DNA from: Diphasiastrum complanatum
Lineage: Eukaryota > Streptophyta > Lycopodiopsida > Lycopodiales > Lycopodiaceae
Assembly: GCA_029204225.1 (NCBI GenBank)
Contig: CM055092.1
Location: 87,683,632 to 87,747,631 of the forward strand
Reading direction: 5' to 3'
Length of the DNA stretch: 64,000 bases
Within the stretch, counting starts at the first letter, position 1. Every line of letters starts with the position of its first letter. The notes beneath the pieces are model-generated. The model was not told where the DNA came from. It ran no database searches and saw only the letters and a program-made list of their open reading frames with translations. This document shows positions 24,486 through 35,488 of the stretch, piece by piece. The position numbers were made by a program, and so were the translations under genes.

Positions 24486-24640
24486 GTAGATTGTGACGGT
24501 GATCAACATGCTGATATCCAAGGAGCAAATGATGGGTCAGAACGAGGTGAAACAAAGGATCGTGAAGGAACTAATGTGATGGAGGGATATTCATGTTGTA
24601 AAGTGCTGGCAAGAGTGACATTGTGAGCAAGTTTAGAGGG

Positions 24641-25027
24641 CTAAAAAGATGAAAACATCATACTTGAGAGGTCCTCACAATCCGACAATATAGTGGGAAA
24701 TAAGCTTCGTCGTATGTAGATCTGGAAATAGATATGACAGCTTGATGAACCTATCTGTATGCGTTGAGTAGCAGACTTAGGTTGTAACATAAAATATGTT
24801 TCCAACTTGGACAACCAATATGATAGATCATTGCCATTAGAATAAAGAAACAATTGAACCCCATCTTTAAGTTCACGAAGTGGAACAACAGGTGTTGGTT
24901 CAAAAAATCGTTTGAATTGTATTTTTAACTCCATCATAACATCATCTTGAGAATGAGTCATAAGCTTGAAGTGGCAACGCACAAGAATGGAATTGGCTGA
25001 TACCTTCAAAAATCTTCTGTCAGGCAC
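24641..25027 (-). pseudogene. Possible gypsy gag N-terminal fragment
   Basis: A 128-codon open frame contains the pattern GNDLSYWLSKLETYFML, which resembles the start of Ty3/gypsy gag domains (a conserved W, then LE-YF). No zinc knuckle or protease follows. The match rests on a short pattern only, and the frame could be chance. Confidence 0.3.
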
Positions 25028-25519
25028 AGAGATCCAAACACCTTCGCCACCATCTCAAGATCACTATCCAGCTCCTGGTCGCCGCAATTCTAACATTCTG
25101 GTACTCCATGGTGCCTGTGGATACCAAGGGCAACATCTCAAGGGCCGAGGCTGCTACATCAGACTCCGCCTTACCAAAATATCAGATCCTGCCTTGTGCT
25201 TGCATCTCAAAATTGATATGATCAAGACAACTTGATGTTCTTACCTACTGGTAGATCCGTAAACATAAATTTACAATATCTGAGATCCGCTATCTGCTGC
25301 ATTTGCAGAGGAAGAGGAAAAAGAACAATGAAGAGAAAGGGTAAGCAAAAACAATGGGATAAATGGCAGGCTTCTTGTCGATCTAACCCTTTTGCTGATG
25401 GACAATGAAGAAAATTTACTCCATAAATAATGAACGGATGTAAAGTCACATAATGACCAGAGAAAGAGAGAGACCCAAAAAAAAGTTATGTTTTTTTATG
25501 CTGACGTGGAAGAGGTGAA

Positions 25520-25594
25520 AAATTTCACATCATCATTAAAAAAAGTGATAACAAGGATTCTTATTTCTTATTTTTTAATGATGATGTGGAATTT
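25520..25594. repeat. 24-bp inverted repeat (foldback), MITE-like
   Basis: AATTTCACATCATCATTAAA (25521-25540) pairs with TTTAATGATGATGTGGAATT around a loop of about 27 bases. The adjoining block to 25640 (TCTCCATCC, AATGGGTATTAGTTGGCC) recurs in inverted orientation at 37078-37170, so this is a dispersed element. Confidence 0.65.
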
Positions 25595-25645
25595 TCTCCA
25601 TCCAAAGAATCTTAAAATGGGTATTAGTTGGCCTTATAAAGATAA

Positions 25646-26690
25646 GAACTTGGGTGTAAGAAAATGAGATGTAAGTATGCTACTTTGTTCATCACAACTA
25701 GATGTATGGGGTAGAGTTGTTGTTTGTGATTGGCAAGGCACAAGGTTCAATCCCAATCGTTGCTGCGTAGTGACATCTTAGGAGCTTGCTTCTCACTTGA
25801 CGTTGCCAAGCTGTATATGTTGTGTATAAACATCACTAGTTGCGTAAAAAAAAAACTATGTTATTTCATAGACCAAGGGTCTTTATAGTGGTACAATATA
25901 ATAAGATAAAGACCAGGGTAGAATCAAAGATGTAAAACATACTTTATTAGAGATGAATGCCTTTACTAGCTAATTGATGTTCTACTCCTAGCATCTTTCA
26001 AATTTAAAAAAAAAATCTCTTTAGACAAGAATTTTGTGGTATTATATCACAAAGGCCTATGATGGTGAAATTGTTGCAATTTAAAAGAAAAATTATTTTA
26101 CCAATTTTTTTTTTCTTTGAGATTTTTCATTTTTTAGCTTTTTGTTCAAAAGGTAAGTATCGGTAAGTGCTTATTGTGACGATTGATTCATTATTTTTTT
26201 TGCAATTTAAGTTGCAAGAGCTTATACCATCACAATCACTTATGTTTATACAATAAAAGAATTATGATTGCATATTGGGATGTAAAAAGACTAGGAATAA
26301 TGTATGAAATAATTTTGCCAATAAATAGATATTTAATTTGATGATAGTTTCTTGCAATGGGTTTAATACTTTGATCATGAAATATGTTTGTGATTCTACA
26401 AAGTTTGATAAGTATTACGCTAGAAGGCCTTCCAATGATGGTGAAATTGTTGGATTAAAATGAAAAAACCAATGTAGTATTTTTGTTTTATTTTCTAAGA
26501 GGTTTAGAAATTCGCTCTTATTAGGATTTTTTGTGAAAGAGATAAGATATTACGTTATTTATCATGAATAAAAAGGTGATTTTTCTATAATCACATTTTC
26601 TAGATGTTGAGTAGGTAAAATCTTCAACTCTCTAATTTTCAATGTGTAGAATGAGCTCCAAAAAGAGCATATACAAAATGTCATGAAGCT
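25646..26690. other. Distal flank of RPL5 unit 1, paralogous to 46860-48140
   Basis: Shared words include GGTTTAATACTTTGATCA (26357 and 47897) and CATGAATAAAAAGGTGAT. No gene was recognised. Homology between the units fades after about 26600 in unit 1 and 48140 in unit 2, marking the right end of the duplicated segment. Confidence 0.65.
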
Positions 26691-26960
26691 CATGTTGGTC
26701 CGACATCCACGTCGGATGTCAAAAATCCGACGTCTGTTGGCAAATTTTTTTACAGAATGTTGCCTGATGACGTACGACGTGTGTCTGGACGTGTGTCTGA
26801 CGTCCATTCGATGACAGATAAATCTACGTCAGATTGCGACGTCCACCGAAATGTAGAATTCCGAAGTCTGTTAGAGAATTTTTTATAGAATCGTGTATGA
26901 TGACGTCGACGTTTATCCGACGGATTGTGATGTCGGATTTCGACATCCCTGATTAGGGTA
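26690..26960. repeat. ACGT/GACGTC-dense segment with an internal repeat
   Basis: More than ten ACGT cores lie within about 270 bases. Two related sub-blocks (about 26715-26790 and 26835-26910) share CCGA-GTCTGTT, AATTTTTT-ACAGAAT or its variant, and TGATGACGT. It is not found in unit 2. It may be a non-autonomous transposon. Confidence 0.5.
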
Positions 26961-27129
26961 TAAAAAATAAGAAATGCGTAAAAAATAGTGCGGGCAATTT
27001 TATCGGGTTGTTATTGGAAACATGTTTTTGGAGAGGCGTTGTTCTTGGATTGCTTATGAGGCAATATTTTTGGATTGAATTGGACATTTGGATCAAATAG
27101 TAAGCTAAGCACGAGGTACTTTCTATAAT

Positions 27130-27889
27130 TTAAGAGACTCTCTCTTTGTGAAGAGGAGCTTTTTGTGAAGTGTATCAACTCCATGCTGAAATGAGAGGAG
27201 CCTTCACGAGTTTGGTGTATCCATTGAGCTCCTAGTTCATGCTTGTTTCTTGAGATGCATTTATGATCTTGCCCTTCCCTCCTTTTGTGTGTGGTTGTGG
27301 ATTGTAGAGTGGACTAGATTGGTTGCTTTCGTAGAGTGGATTAGTTTCCTTTTTTGTTTGTGGAATAATGTAGGAACCATCATTCAGGTAAACTAAATAG
27401 ACTGGATCTTTGGTGTAAATTTTGCATATTCTCTGACATTCCAATCCTTGATGTTCTTGGGGTGTCCAATTTGGTTTCTTGATTCTTGGACTTCTAAAAT
27501 GCTGTAGTTTAGTTCTTGTTTGTTGTTTTGTCAATTTATGCAAGTGCAGCTCAGTTTAGTAATTCTTAGGATCTGATTCAGTTCGCTGTAGAATCTACAC
27601 AATATTCATTTGGGTTGTATGTTGATCTGTGAATGAACGTTCTTGGCTTGCATCTATGTATGAATGTAAGTGCGTTCAAGAGAGTTCGACCCTGAGTTGT
27701 TCTTTGATAGGCATGACAAAACTATACTACAACGAGAATCTGTTCTCTTCTGCGTGGCTTGGCATTGTAATATCAAGAACACATATAACATATGCCATGA
27801 AGCCTGGTAACAGGCAGAAACGGTTCTGAGTAAGTAAAAAAATGCCTAAGAAAACCAACAGATCCTCTGGAGCAGGGGATCTGTAAACA
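27130..27889 (+). repeat. 5' LTR of the gag-only gypsy element, left end truncated
   Basis: This aligns closely with 32728-33500, from TTAAGAGACTC to GGAGCAGGGGAT, but lacks about 350 bases present at the start of the 3' LTR. It ends AAACA before a primer-binding motif. Several reading frames here are mirrored in the other LTR and are not genes. Confidence 0.85.
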
Positions 27890-27890
27890 T

Positions 27891-27905
27891 TTGGCACCGT
27901 TGCTC
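27891..27905 (+). promoter_or_regulatory. Primer-binding site of the gag-only gypsy element
   Basis: TTGGCACCGTTGCTC follows the LTR end by one base and matches the motif at 2605-2620. Confidence 0.65.
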
Positions 27906-27969
27906 ATTGAACTCCAACACCTTCTACATCAGAAACCCGCAACCTTGTCCATGCTCCGCCCATCCCCTC

Positions 27970-28690
27970 ACTATTCACATTTCAACCGAAGCCCCCCCTG
28001 TGTTGAAATCTCAACCGGAGAGCTTGTGTCCAATCTCAACCGATGCATTCTATTGAATCTCAACCGACACACACTCTCTCAGATTTCAACCGACGGTGAT
28101 CCGTTACATCTCGACAGACGGTAATCTATTGAAATCTCGACCGACGGTTTCCACTCAGATCTCAACCGACGGTACTCCATCAGATCTCAACCGACGGCCT
28201 CATTCCACTCTCGACCGATGGCCATACGTTAGATCTCAACCGACGCCATCAGTCAAATCTCAACCGACGCCCATTCACTCAGATCTCGACCGACGGTGCC
28301 CCGTCTCAAATCTCAACCAACGGTCACTGTAAAATCTCAACCGACGGCCATTCAGTCAAATCTCAACCGACGGTCCTCAGTGAAATCTCGACCGACGGGT
28401 TGCCTGAATCTCGACCGATGCACTCAATTAGATCTCAATCGACGGCCATTAAATTAGATCTCAACCGACGGCCACAGTCATATCTCAACCGACGGCCTCA
28501 GTAAAATCTCAACCGACGGCCTCATTCTAATCTCGACCGACGGCCCTGTGTTCGATCTCAACCGATGCCATCAGTCAGATCTCAACCGACGGCCCTGCGT
28601 TCGATCTCAATCGAGGCCATCAGTCAGATCTCAACCGACGCCCATCAGTCAGATCTCAACCGATGGCCCTGCGTTAAATCTCAACCGACA
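27970..28690 (+). repeat. Minisatellite of about 28 ATCTCAACCGACGG units
   Basis: A conserved 14-base core, ATCTCAACCGACGG or a near variant, recurs about 28 times. It is separated by spacers of roughly 8-18 bases that vary in sequence and length. The array lies inside the gypsy leader between the primer site and gag. Open frames through it are repeat artefacts. Confidence 0.9.
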
Positions 28691-30075
28691 AGATTCCATC
28701 CATTCTGCACAGAAGGACTTCCTCACCTCCGCATCTGACTGCATCCCATCGCATTAAACACACTTTCCACTTCAATCACAACACTCCGCACTCTCTCCAC
28801 CTTACGGACCACCTCCACCTCCACCCACAATCACCCGTCACAACCATCGCAACCATCCACATTCCGTTGCAACCGCATTCCATTACATCAAAACCGCATC
28901 CATCCGTAACCCGTAACCCCAGTATTCCTCCACAACATACCTCCGGCATGACCCCCTAAAGCTTCACTCTCCTTCAGCCACAACAAACCACTTCCCACCT
29001 TCATCCGCTAGTGAACCATAGCGCCTGCATCTCAACCGCATTCATTCATAGTCGCAACAAGCTGCAATCACATAGCCCTACGACTACCCTCATGCCACCT
29101 TTAACCGCAATTACCCATGGAACCCACGGAAACCACAATAGACCGTTGAAACCACAATCAGTCACTGACATCGTGATCAACCACTGAAATGCACTCAACC
29201 GCTGACACAACAGCTGACCGCACTACTACAACAACAACCGCATTCCACTTATCCACCGTAGAAACCGCAATCCATCGCAACACACAACTTACCCGTAATA
29301 CACCGCATTCAATCGTAGACACCTGCATCCCAACCAACCGTAACCTGTAATATGATACTTTTCCCAAATAGAGACCTCTCCCATCACAGCCTAAAGCCTC
29401 ACTCCCCCTCAACCGCAACAAACCACTTTCCACCTCCATCCGCCAGTGAACCATAGCACCTGCATTTCAACCGCACTCGCCCACACTGAACTATACTCAG
29501 ATCGCAATCACCCGCACCCACCGCAAATAGACATGCTATAGCCGCAATTGTCCGTTGCAACTGCACTTGCCCGCTACAACCGTAATCGACCGCTGACACC
29601 GCCACTGACCGCACCAGTCTGCATCCCTCCGTCCTCAATCGCATTAGACCACAATCTACCGTAGCCACCGCAACCACAATAAACAGCAGATGAATGTAAC
29701 AAACCACAACTAACGTCAACCGCATCAGATCGCAACCCACCGCAACCTACCGCAATCCAATCATATCCATCTTGAACCGTGGAAACCGCATTAGACCACA
29801 TTGCCACGACCACACACAAATTCAAGTGCATCCAGATCCCAACTGACTACCATCACAGCAACACACAGTCTTCAAACCACAATCAACAGTACCAACTGCA
29901 TTCAACAACACTCCATCTCCATTTGCCCTTGACTACGTAATACACCGCATACGACCGTATAGATCGCAATCACAACGCCTCCACCCTTGACCTGTAACCC
30001 GCATTGATCCGTAGCACCCGCCTCCCACCGTAACCGTAAACCACACCAGACCGTAGACCGTAGACCGTAAACCGT
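28691..30075 (+). repeat. C/A-rich degenerate repeat leader (ACCGCA, AACCGCAAT motifs)
   Basis: About 1.4 kb is strongly poor in G on the plus strand. It is built from irregular ACCGCA, CCGTAAC and CACCGCAACC motifs and closes with GACCGTA repeats near 30040-30075. It continues the minisatellite without a clean border. No plausible coding frame was found on either strand. Confidence 0.8.
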
Positions 30076-30187
30076 AGGACCACCAAAAAAAAAAAAGCTT
30101 TTCCAAAAACACCAAAAAACTCGGAAAATAAAAAAAATAAGAAAAAAAAAACTCATACCCAACACAAAAAAGACACACCAGTCCTCA

Positions 30188-30640
30188 ATGGACCACCAAA
30201 ACGACCCTAAAATCCCAGACGATTATCCATATGAGGTTAGGTCCCCTGTAGTTGAACAAATTAGACGTCATAGATTCTACCAAATGCAAACCAAACTCCT
30301 AGAGCCATCCACAAACCCATTCGATGGACAAGAACCTGATAGACCGAGTCTTCACGAGCACGAGCCCATTTTTCTGGTGCTGAGCCCTCACGGGTCAGAA
30401 CCAACCCTAATGGAGTTTCTGCTACCCACCATGCTCATCTTGAGAGACGTACACCCAAGCTCGATCTACCAAAGTTTGACAGTCCTTCGGACTCACAAAG
30501 ATTTTTGCAAATCTTTGAGAATGCATGTGATGTGTATGGCGAAACATCTCCCGTCTACAAAACAACTGAAATATTGCAACTATCAAGGTACATTATCAAT
30601 GTTGATGAATGCAAGTTTTGTTTAACAAGTGCTATACAGT
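30188..30640 (+). pseudogene. gag: Ty3/gypsy gag fragment in the gag-only element
   Basis: An ATG at 30188 opens a frame of 145 codons. After a frameshift near 30460 it gives the family signature LDLPKFDSPSDSQRFLQIFE followed by NACDVYGE (about 30461-30545). The downstream AREW and second gag half seen in the copies at 3480-3750 and near 61400 are missing. It lies just after the repeat leader. Gag is not complete in any frame. Confidence 0.7.
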
Positions 30641-32365
30641 TCTCACTCTCTGTTGTTTATTTCCTTGTTTCTCTTCACCTATTTTGTGTGATTGATTTTT
30701 GCTTGAGGAATAGCTATTGCACGAGAGTCTTCCGTAGAGCATCTCACGAACACATTTTCATTCATCTATCCATCTTCAGATTACCATGTATAGCAGTTTA
30801 GAATTTTCAAGAAATATGAGAAGTACATGTCAAATTAGAGTTGATTCCTGTATCTCATTGCCATATTATTTTTTGAGTCAACTACAGCAAGATCGAAACA
30901 AATTTAGTTAAAATTTGTTCAATCTTTAGTCCAGTCGCATGTTCAACGAGTTTCAACTACGTGTTCCACACGCCGATCCAATCCTGAGCATGAACAGTTA
31001 CTAGCAACAACATCCCCACCAACATATTTTTTGGGGGGGAGAGAGTGGATCTGCTTGGATCCACTGGAGCAGTTACGCTGCCAGCAACAACACCAACAAG
31101 ATCAACAGCCAAGGTCACAAGTCAAATATGAAAACGACAAGGCTAAGAAGACAGATGGGTAGTCCAAAGAGACTCAATCAGAAGAAGTACCTCAGTCATG
31201 ACGAAGATCCTTCAGAAAGGGAAACACAAACATTGGAAAATCAGTCTCTTTCTTCAACCGGCCTTTTGCCATACTTCGAATTCTATGCCCATTATCATGC
31301 CTATCGTCCACACCATCTACTGTTGTCACCACCACCCTTCCTTCTATCTGTTTGTTTATCATCAGTCTACTGTTCTTCGGAGAAATCTCCAGTTTTTGAT
31401 AGTCTTACCGAAGCAGTTGACAGATCATTGCAAGTGTCTTGCGGAGACCAACTGCCACCTACAATGGATGATCATCCAAACGAAGATCTAAGAAGCAGGC
31501 GAAGCAGCCAGAAAAAATAAAGAGAAATTAAGCAAAGAAGCTGAGGAGAAAAGGACAAAACTTAAGCAACAGATGAGTCAGATCAACCTTGATCAAAAGA
31601 AACTCTCTGGAGCAATGATAGTTGAATCCCCTCCTATGAAGCCCAAAGAGATCCAAAAGTAATGGATCAAAAGAAAGAGCTGCAGAAAAGAAAGATGAAG
31701 ACAACTGTGAACCTGCAAAATAAAGCGAATTCCTCACCCAGCAAGTGGTGGTCAAAGCTCCACATTGCAAGGGTCCAAGGCTGCAACTGTAGAACTATAA
31801 GTTCCTTCATCCTTTCACCAAGCCTTCATCATGTTTCCTTACTGTTATCAAACCGTCCATCCAAATTTGTTCCTACCGCCAATTTTTGATGAGTCCATCC
31901 CCTTGAGACTGATAACCAAAGTTTGTGCAACCTACCAGACCGAAGATTTTTCTTAAGACTAGAACTTCAACTGAGCGAAGAACTGCGGAAACACCCAGAA
32001 GCAAATGGAGAATACAAACCTCCCAGAAAGTTAGAATCTGCCAAGAAACCAAAGACAGAACCGTTAATGGCAGATACAAGTGATAAGAAAGAGACATGAG
32101 AAAAGCACTTGAGCATGCAAGTTGTGAAGCTGCTGAGAGCTCTCCAATTTTGAGAATGTCAACCACCTATAGCAATAAGACATTCTGATCCAACCGCGAC
32201 AATTTGTAAAGAACAGTTTTTGTGATAAAGACTGGTGACAATAAACACTTGATTTTATGTATGCAAATGAGGATCTACGCTTTTTCCAAGTGACGATCGA
32301 AGACACCAATGCAAAAGCAGAACGACATCGTCCAATATGAGTTGCAGTGGGTCCTGCAACACATT
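30641..32365 (+). other. Internal 3' region of the gag-only gypsy element
   Basis: No protease, reverse transcriptase, RNase H or integrase can be recognised. A lysine- and glutamate-rich frame near 31494-31660 (EAARKNKEKLSKEAEEK) could form a coiled coil, but it ends at a stop and matches no retrotransposon domain I know. The absence of pol makes this a non-autonomous element. Confidence 0.55.
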
Positions 32366-32375
32366 AGGGGTGGGA
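32366..32375 (+). promoter_or_regulatory. Polypurine tract
   Basis: AGGGGTGGGA immediately precedes the TGATGTTGGC start of the 3' LTR. Confidence 0.6.
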
Positions 32376-33503
32376 TGATGTTGGCTGATTCTGACGAATC
32401 CCCAAGATACTCAAGAGCACCTCTCACCTTAGACTGAGGAGGTCTCTGAGAAGACGAGACTAATGAAGACTGAGAGCCGAGGAATACTAGTTAGTAATGA
32501 CAAGTAAGAACTGTGTAAGCCTCATGGTGAATCCCGGAAGATGGAATGACCATGTAGGAACTAGTATTTCTAGGCAAATGTATTAAATGCAAGTAGACCT
32601 CTCTTAAAGAAAGTAGAGTGAGCCACCTTTTGATGGTGACCTCTAGTGAAGAGCATTATTCCACTTGTAAATTGTGAAATGTGGAAATTCCACTAGGATG
32701 CCACCTAAGGAGCTCTCTTGCTTATTTAAGAGACTCCCTCTTTGTGAAGAGGAGTTTTTTGTGAATTGTATCAACTCCATGTTGAAATGAGAAGAGCCTT
32801 CACGAGTTTGATGCATCCATTGAGCTCCTTGATCATGCTTGTTTCTTGAGTGATGCATTTATGATCTTGCCCTTCCCTCCTTTTGTATGTGGTTGTGGAC
32901 TGTAGAGTGGATTAGATTTGCTGCTTTCGTAGAGTGGATTAGTTTCTTTTCTTGTTTGTGGAATAATGTAGGAACCAGCATTTAGGTAAACTAAATAGGC
33001 TGGATCTGTGGTGTAAATCTTGCATATTCTCTGACATTCCAGTCCTTGATGTTCTTGGGGTGTCCAATTTGGTTTCTTGATTCTTGGACTTCTAAAATGC
33101 TGTAGTTTAGTTCTTGTTTTTTGTTTTGTCAATTTATGCAAGTGCAGCTCAGTTTAGTAATACTTAGGATCTGATTCAGTTTGTTTCAAGAGTAGGTAGC
33201 TGTAGAATCTACAAAATGTTCATTTGGGCTGTATGCTGATCTGTGAATGAACGTTCTTGGCTTGCATCTATGTATGAACGTAAGTGCATTCAAGAGAGTT
33301 CGACCCTGAGTTGTCCTCTGACAAGCAGGACAAAATTATACTACAACGAGAATCTGTTCCCTTCTGTCTGGTTTGGCATTGTAATATCAAGAACACATAT
33401 AACATATGCCATGAAGCCTAGTAGCAGGCAGAAACGGTTCTGAGTAAGTAAAGAAATGCTTAAGAAAACCAACAGATCCTCTGGAGCAGGGGATTCGTAA
33501 ATA
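32376..33503 (+). repeat. 3' LTR of the gag-only gypsy element
   Basis: About 1.13 kb, starting TGATGTTGGC after the polypurine tract and ending near GTAAATA, where the 5' copy has GTAAACA. Its right 770 bases match 27130-27889. It abuts the laccase relic at 33504. Confidence 0.85.
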
Positions 33504-34043
33504 GAAGAACACTCTAGATTTGATCCTATATTGCCTAATCTTCCTCAATTTAATGACATAGTTTATGTTCACGGTTGGATTGGCCGTGAAGGCATGCCAA
33601 TCCAACCGTAGGACCGTTCGGAGGACGCTTTATTGCATCTATAAATAATGTTTCTTTCATAGCTCCAACAATAGCTCTTTTGCAAAGCTTACTTTTCAAA
33701 ATTCCAGGAGTTTTCACCACCAACTTTTTGAGCAAGCCGTCTTTTACATTCAACTTTACCAGCCATCCGCCCATAAATCTTTAGCTCGTAGAGGGTACAG
33801 AAGCTAAGGTCATTCCTTTTAGCAATGTTGTTCAGATTGTTTTCCAAGACATCGATATTCTTGTCGCGGAGAATCATCTTTCTCACTTGCATGGATACAA
33901 TTTCTTTGTAGTTAGACGTGGTTTTGGAAATTTCAAGGCATCAAATGAAGCAAAATTCAATCTTGTGGATCTTCCTGAAAGAAATTCGATTGGAGTCCTT
34001 GTTGGTGAATGGGCAGCTATTAGATTCAAGGCTGACAACCCAG
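33504..34043 (+). pseudogene. Laccase (multicopper oxidase) exon relic
   Basis: Laccases are secreted copper oxidases, in plants linked to lignin polymerisation. Translating in shifting frames gives, in order, FTVGLAVKAC (near 33565), INNVSFIAP (near 33637), FKIPGVFTTNF (near 33695), VEGTEAKVIPFSNVVQIVFQ (near 33789) and HLHGYNFFVV (near 33885). FNLVDLPERNSIGV and WAAIRFKADNPG follow, to 34043. These match the usual order of a laccase third cupredoxin domain, including the copper-ligand motif H-x-x-HLHG. A GT donor after the DNPG codons sits where I recall laccase introns. There are at least two frameshifts or stops, and the His-rich last exon was not found. The left edge is the gypsy LTR. 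It is a dead fragment. Confidence 0.8.
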
Positions 34044-34159
34044 GTACTATGCAGACTTGATTTACCCTTCTTCCTCATGAGATTTTTGGTAGCTTTTTGG
34101 GACTTTTTATATCCCTTCCCTTTGCAAATTAGACTGGATAAAGATTATTCAATGTTTTG

Positions 34160-34321
34160 TTGATTGATGGATTGCATAATGTACTGATCTCTGCTTTGGC
34201 CAGTGATGGCCAAGGCAACTGATCTTTGCCCTAGCCAGCTTGATGGCTTGGCACGCCGGCATGCCAAGCCATCAAGCTGGCCAGGGCAAAGATCAGTACA
34301 TCCTGTAATTCATCAATCAAT
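34160..34321. repeat. Large foldback hairpin
   Basis: The core 34218-34297 is an almost perfect palindrome. Two 40-base arms meet without a loop and differ at two positions. Outer arms (34160-34190 against 34289-34321) also pair. A side hairpin TTGGCCA-GTGA-TGGCCAA lies at about 34195-34213. It could be a MITE, a MIR-like precursor or a recent inverted duplication. Confidence 0.75.
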
Positions 34322-34738
34322 CTGCATCAAAACCTTGTATGAAACTTGAATTATGTCAAAACTAGTCTATGCTAAAATATCAATTTCAAATATTTCATAG
34401 ATTTTAAGGCAATGCTCGGTTTTGTAGCTCGGGACCAAAACTACAACATGAAAGAGTTCTAGTTAACAACATATTACTGACATTTACTTCGAATTTATGT
34501 CCCATGTTATTATTTAATGTGGCAGAGATCGCTGTCTACAATTTTTTTTTGCCTTGGCCAGCATTGGGCAACAATCTTTCTCTTTCTCCTGTCATTTGAA
34601 GCGGGACGTTCTTTCTTGTTTATGAATGTGTTGTCATGGTTATGCAAAATGGTTAATTCCAGGTCTATGTATATGAGAGCTACTATTGACGTTGAAATAG
34701 AAACATCCACTCAGAGACAAGATGTTCTGGAAGAAGTG
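34322..34738. other. Spacer, nothing recognised
   Basis: AT-rich sequence between the hairpin and the chromovirus LTR. The missing last laccase exon was looked for here and not seen. Confidence 0.4.
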
Positions 34739-35230
34739 TGTAAGAACCACTAGGGAAAACCCCTAAGATGAGGATATGAGAACACAACAAGAGAGACTAT
34801 GGAGCAAAACCACCCAACCAATCCTAGATCCCTCCTTGAGAATCCTCCTAGATCTAGCCCCCAAGCCATGCCATGTGATAGCAAGAGAGAGAGAGCTCAA
34901 TTGGCAACCTAGACCAAAGTCATTGACGAAATAATCACTATCTCAATATATAGAGAGTAGGATCATGTGCATGAACCCATGCAATCCCCATGCAGGTCAG
35001 CTATAAATAGTTCATAGCTCTCCATGCATTCCTCTTGCCTATATCCGTCACACGTACATGCACTACTCCATATATCTCAGTTAGAGTGTTTGGGTCCTCT
35101 CAAGGTCATTAGTCACCAACATGCCTCGACGTAAAATTAAATCTTGGCGTGACCAATAAGCTCGGACACTGGAGGGCTGACCTACCATATTAGGACTATT
35201 CCATGTCCTTAACGGAATATGGTCGTAACA
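34739..35230 (-). repeat. 3' LTR of a chromovirus (Ty3/gypsy)
   Basis: A 492-bp segment with TG...CA ends (TGTAAGAACC to GTCGTAACA on the plus strand). On the minus strand it follows the polypurine run AAAGGAGGAAGAA (about 35231-35243) and the chromodomain below. Confidence 0.75.
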
Positions 35231-35488
35231 TTCTTCCTCCTTTAAACAGGTTTTGTTCTCAGAACATGAAAAAGAAAACATGAACTTATCCCTTAAGCTT
35301 TCAAGTCTTACCCATGAATCATTATTCTTAGTCTGATCTTTCCATCTGAATAAGTATTCAGAGATGCAACAATTTCTAAATTGATTGTCTCTACTCATAA
35401 ATACTAACTCAAATCCCCAAAGATACACTAAGCTATAAATTTTCCAAATGAGTTGATCTACTCCAAGACAAAAATTCATCACCTTCAT
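35231..35488 (-). pseudogene. Chromovirus integrase C-terminal chromodomain fragment
   Basis: The minus-strand frame reads EYLFRWKDQTKNNDSWVR, a chromodomain core (Y-L-V-K-W-K-G type), then LRDKFMFSF and ENKTCLKEEE. That is the usual end of chromovirus Pol before the polypurine tract. Chromodomains are thought to guide integration toward heterochromatin. Only this tail survives, and upstream sequence after about 35490 is unrelated. Confidence 0.75.

Larger units (their letters stand above)
24486..25645. mobile_element. Insertion specific to RPL5 unit 1, downstream flank
   Basis: Alignment with unit 2 jumps from about 24480 to AACTTGGGTGTAAG near 25648, while in unit 2 the same words are adjacent near 46855. 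The insert of about 1.15 kb therefore entered one unit or was lost from the other. It contains a weak gag-like frame (24641-25027, minus) and ends with a foldback (25520-25594). Confidence 0.6.

Noticed and set aside
24444-24626. 60-codon frame downstream of RPL5 copy 1
   Set aside because: It straddles the junction between paralogous flank and insertion, and unit 2 does not maintain it.
27629-27829. 66-codon frame conserved at 33243-33443
   Set aside because: Conservation simply reflects two LTRs of one element; there is no protein similarity.
27970-28690. CRISPR-like array (conserved core, variable spacers)
   Set aside because: The core is only 14 bases and degenerate, the spacers are short and variable in length, there are no cas genes, and the setting is a plant retrotransposon leader.
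29158-30178. Minus-strand open frames of 81-113 codons
   Set aside because: They arise because the opposite strand is G-poor repeat sequence with few stops; translations are valine/arginine/cysteine-biased without domain pattern.
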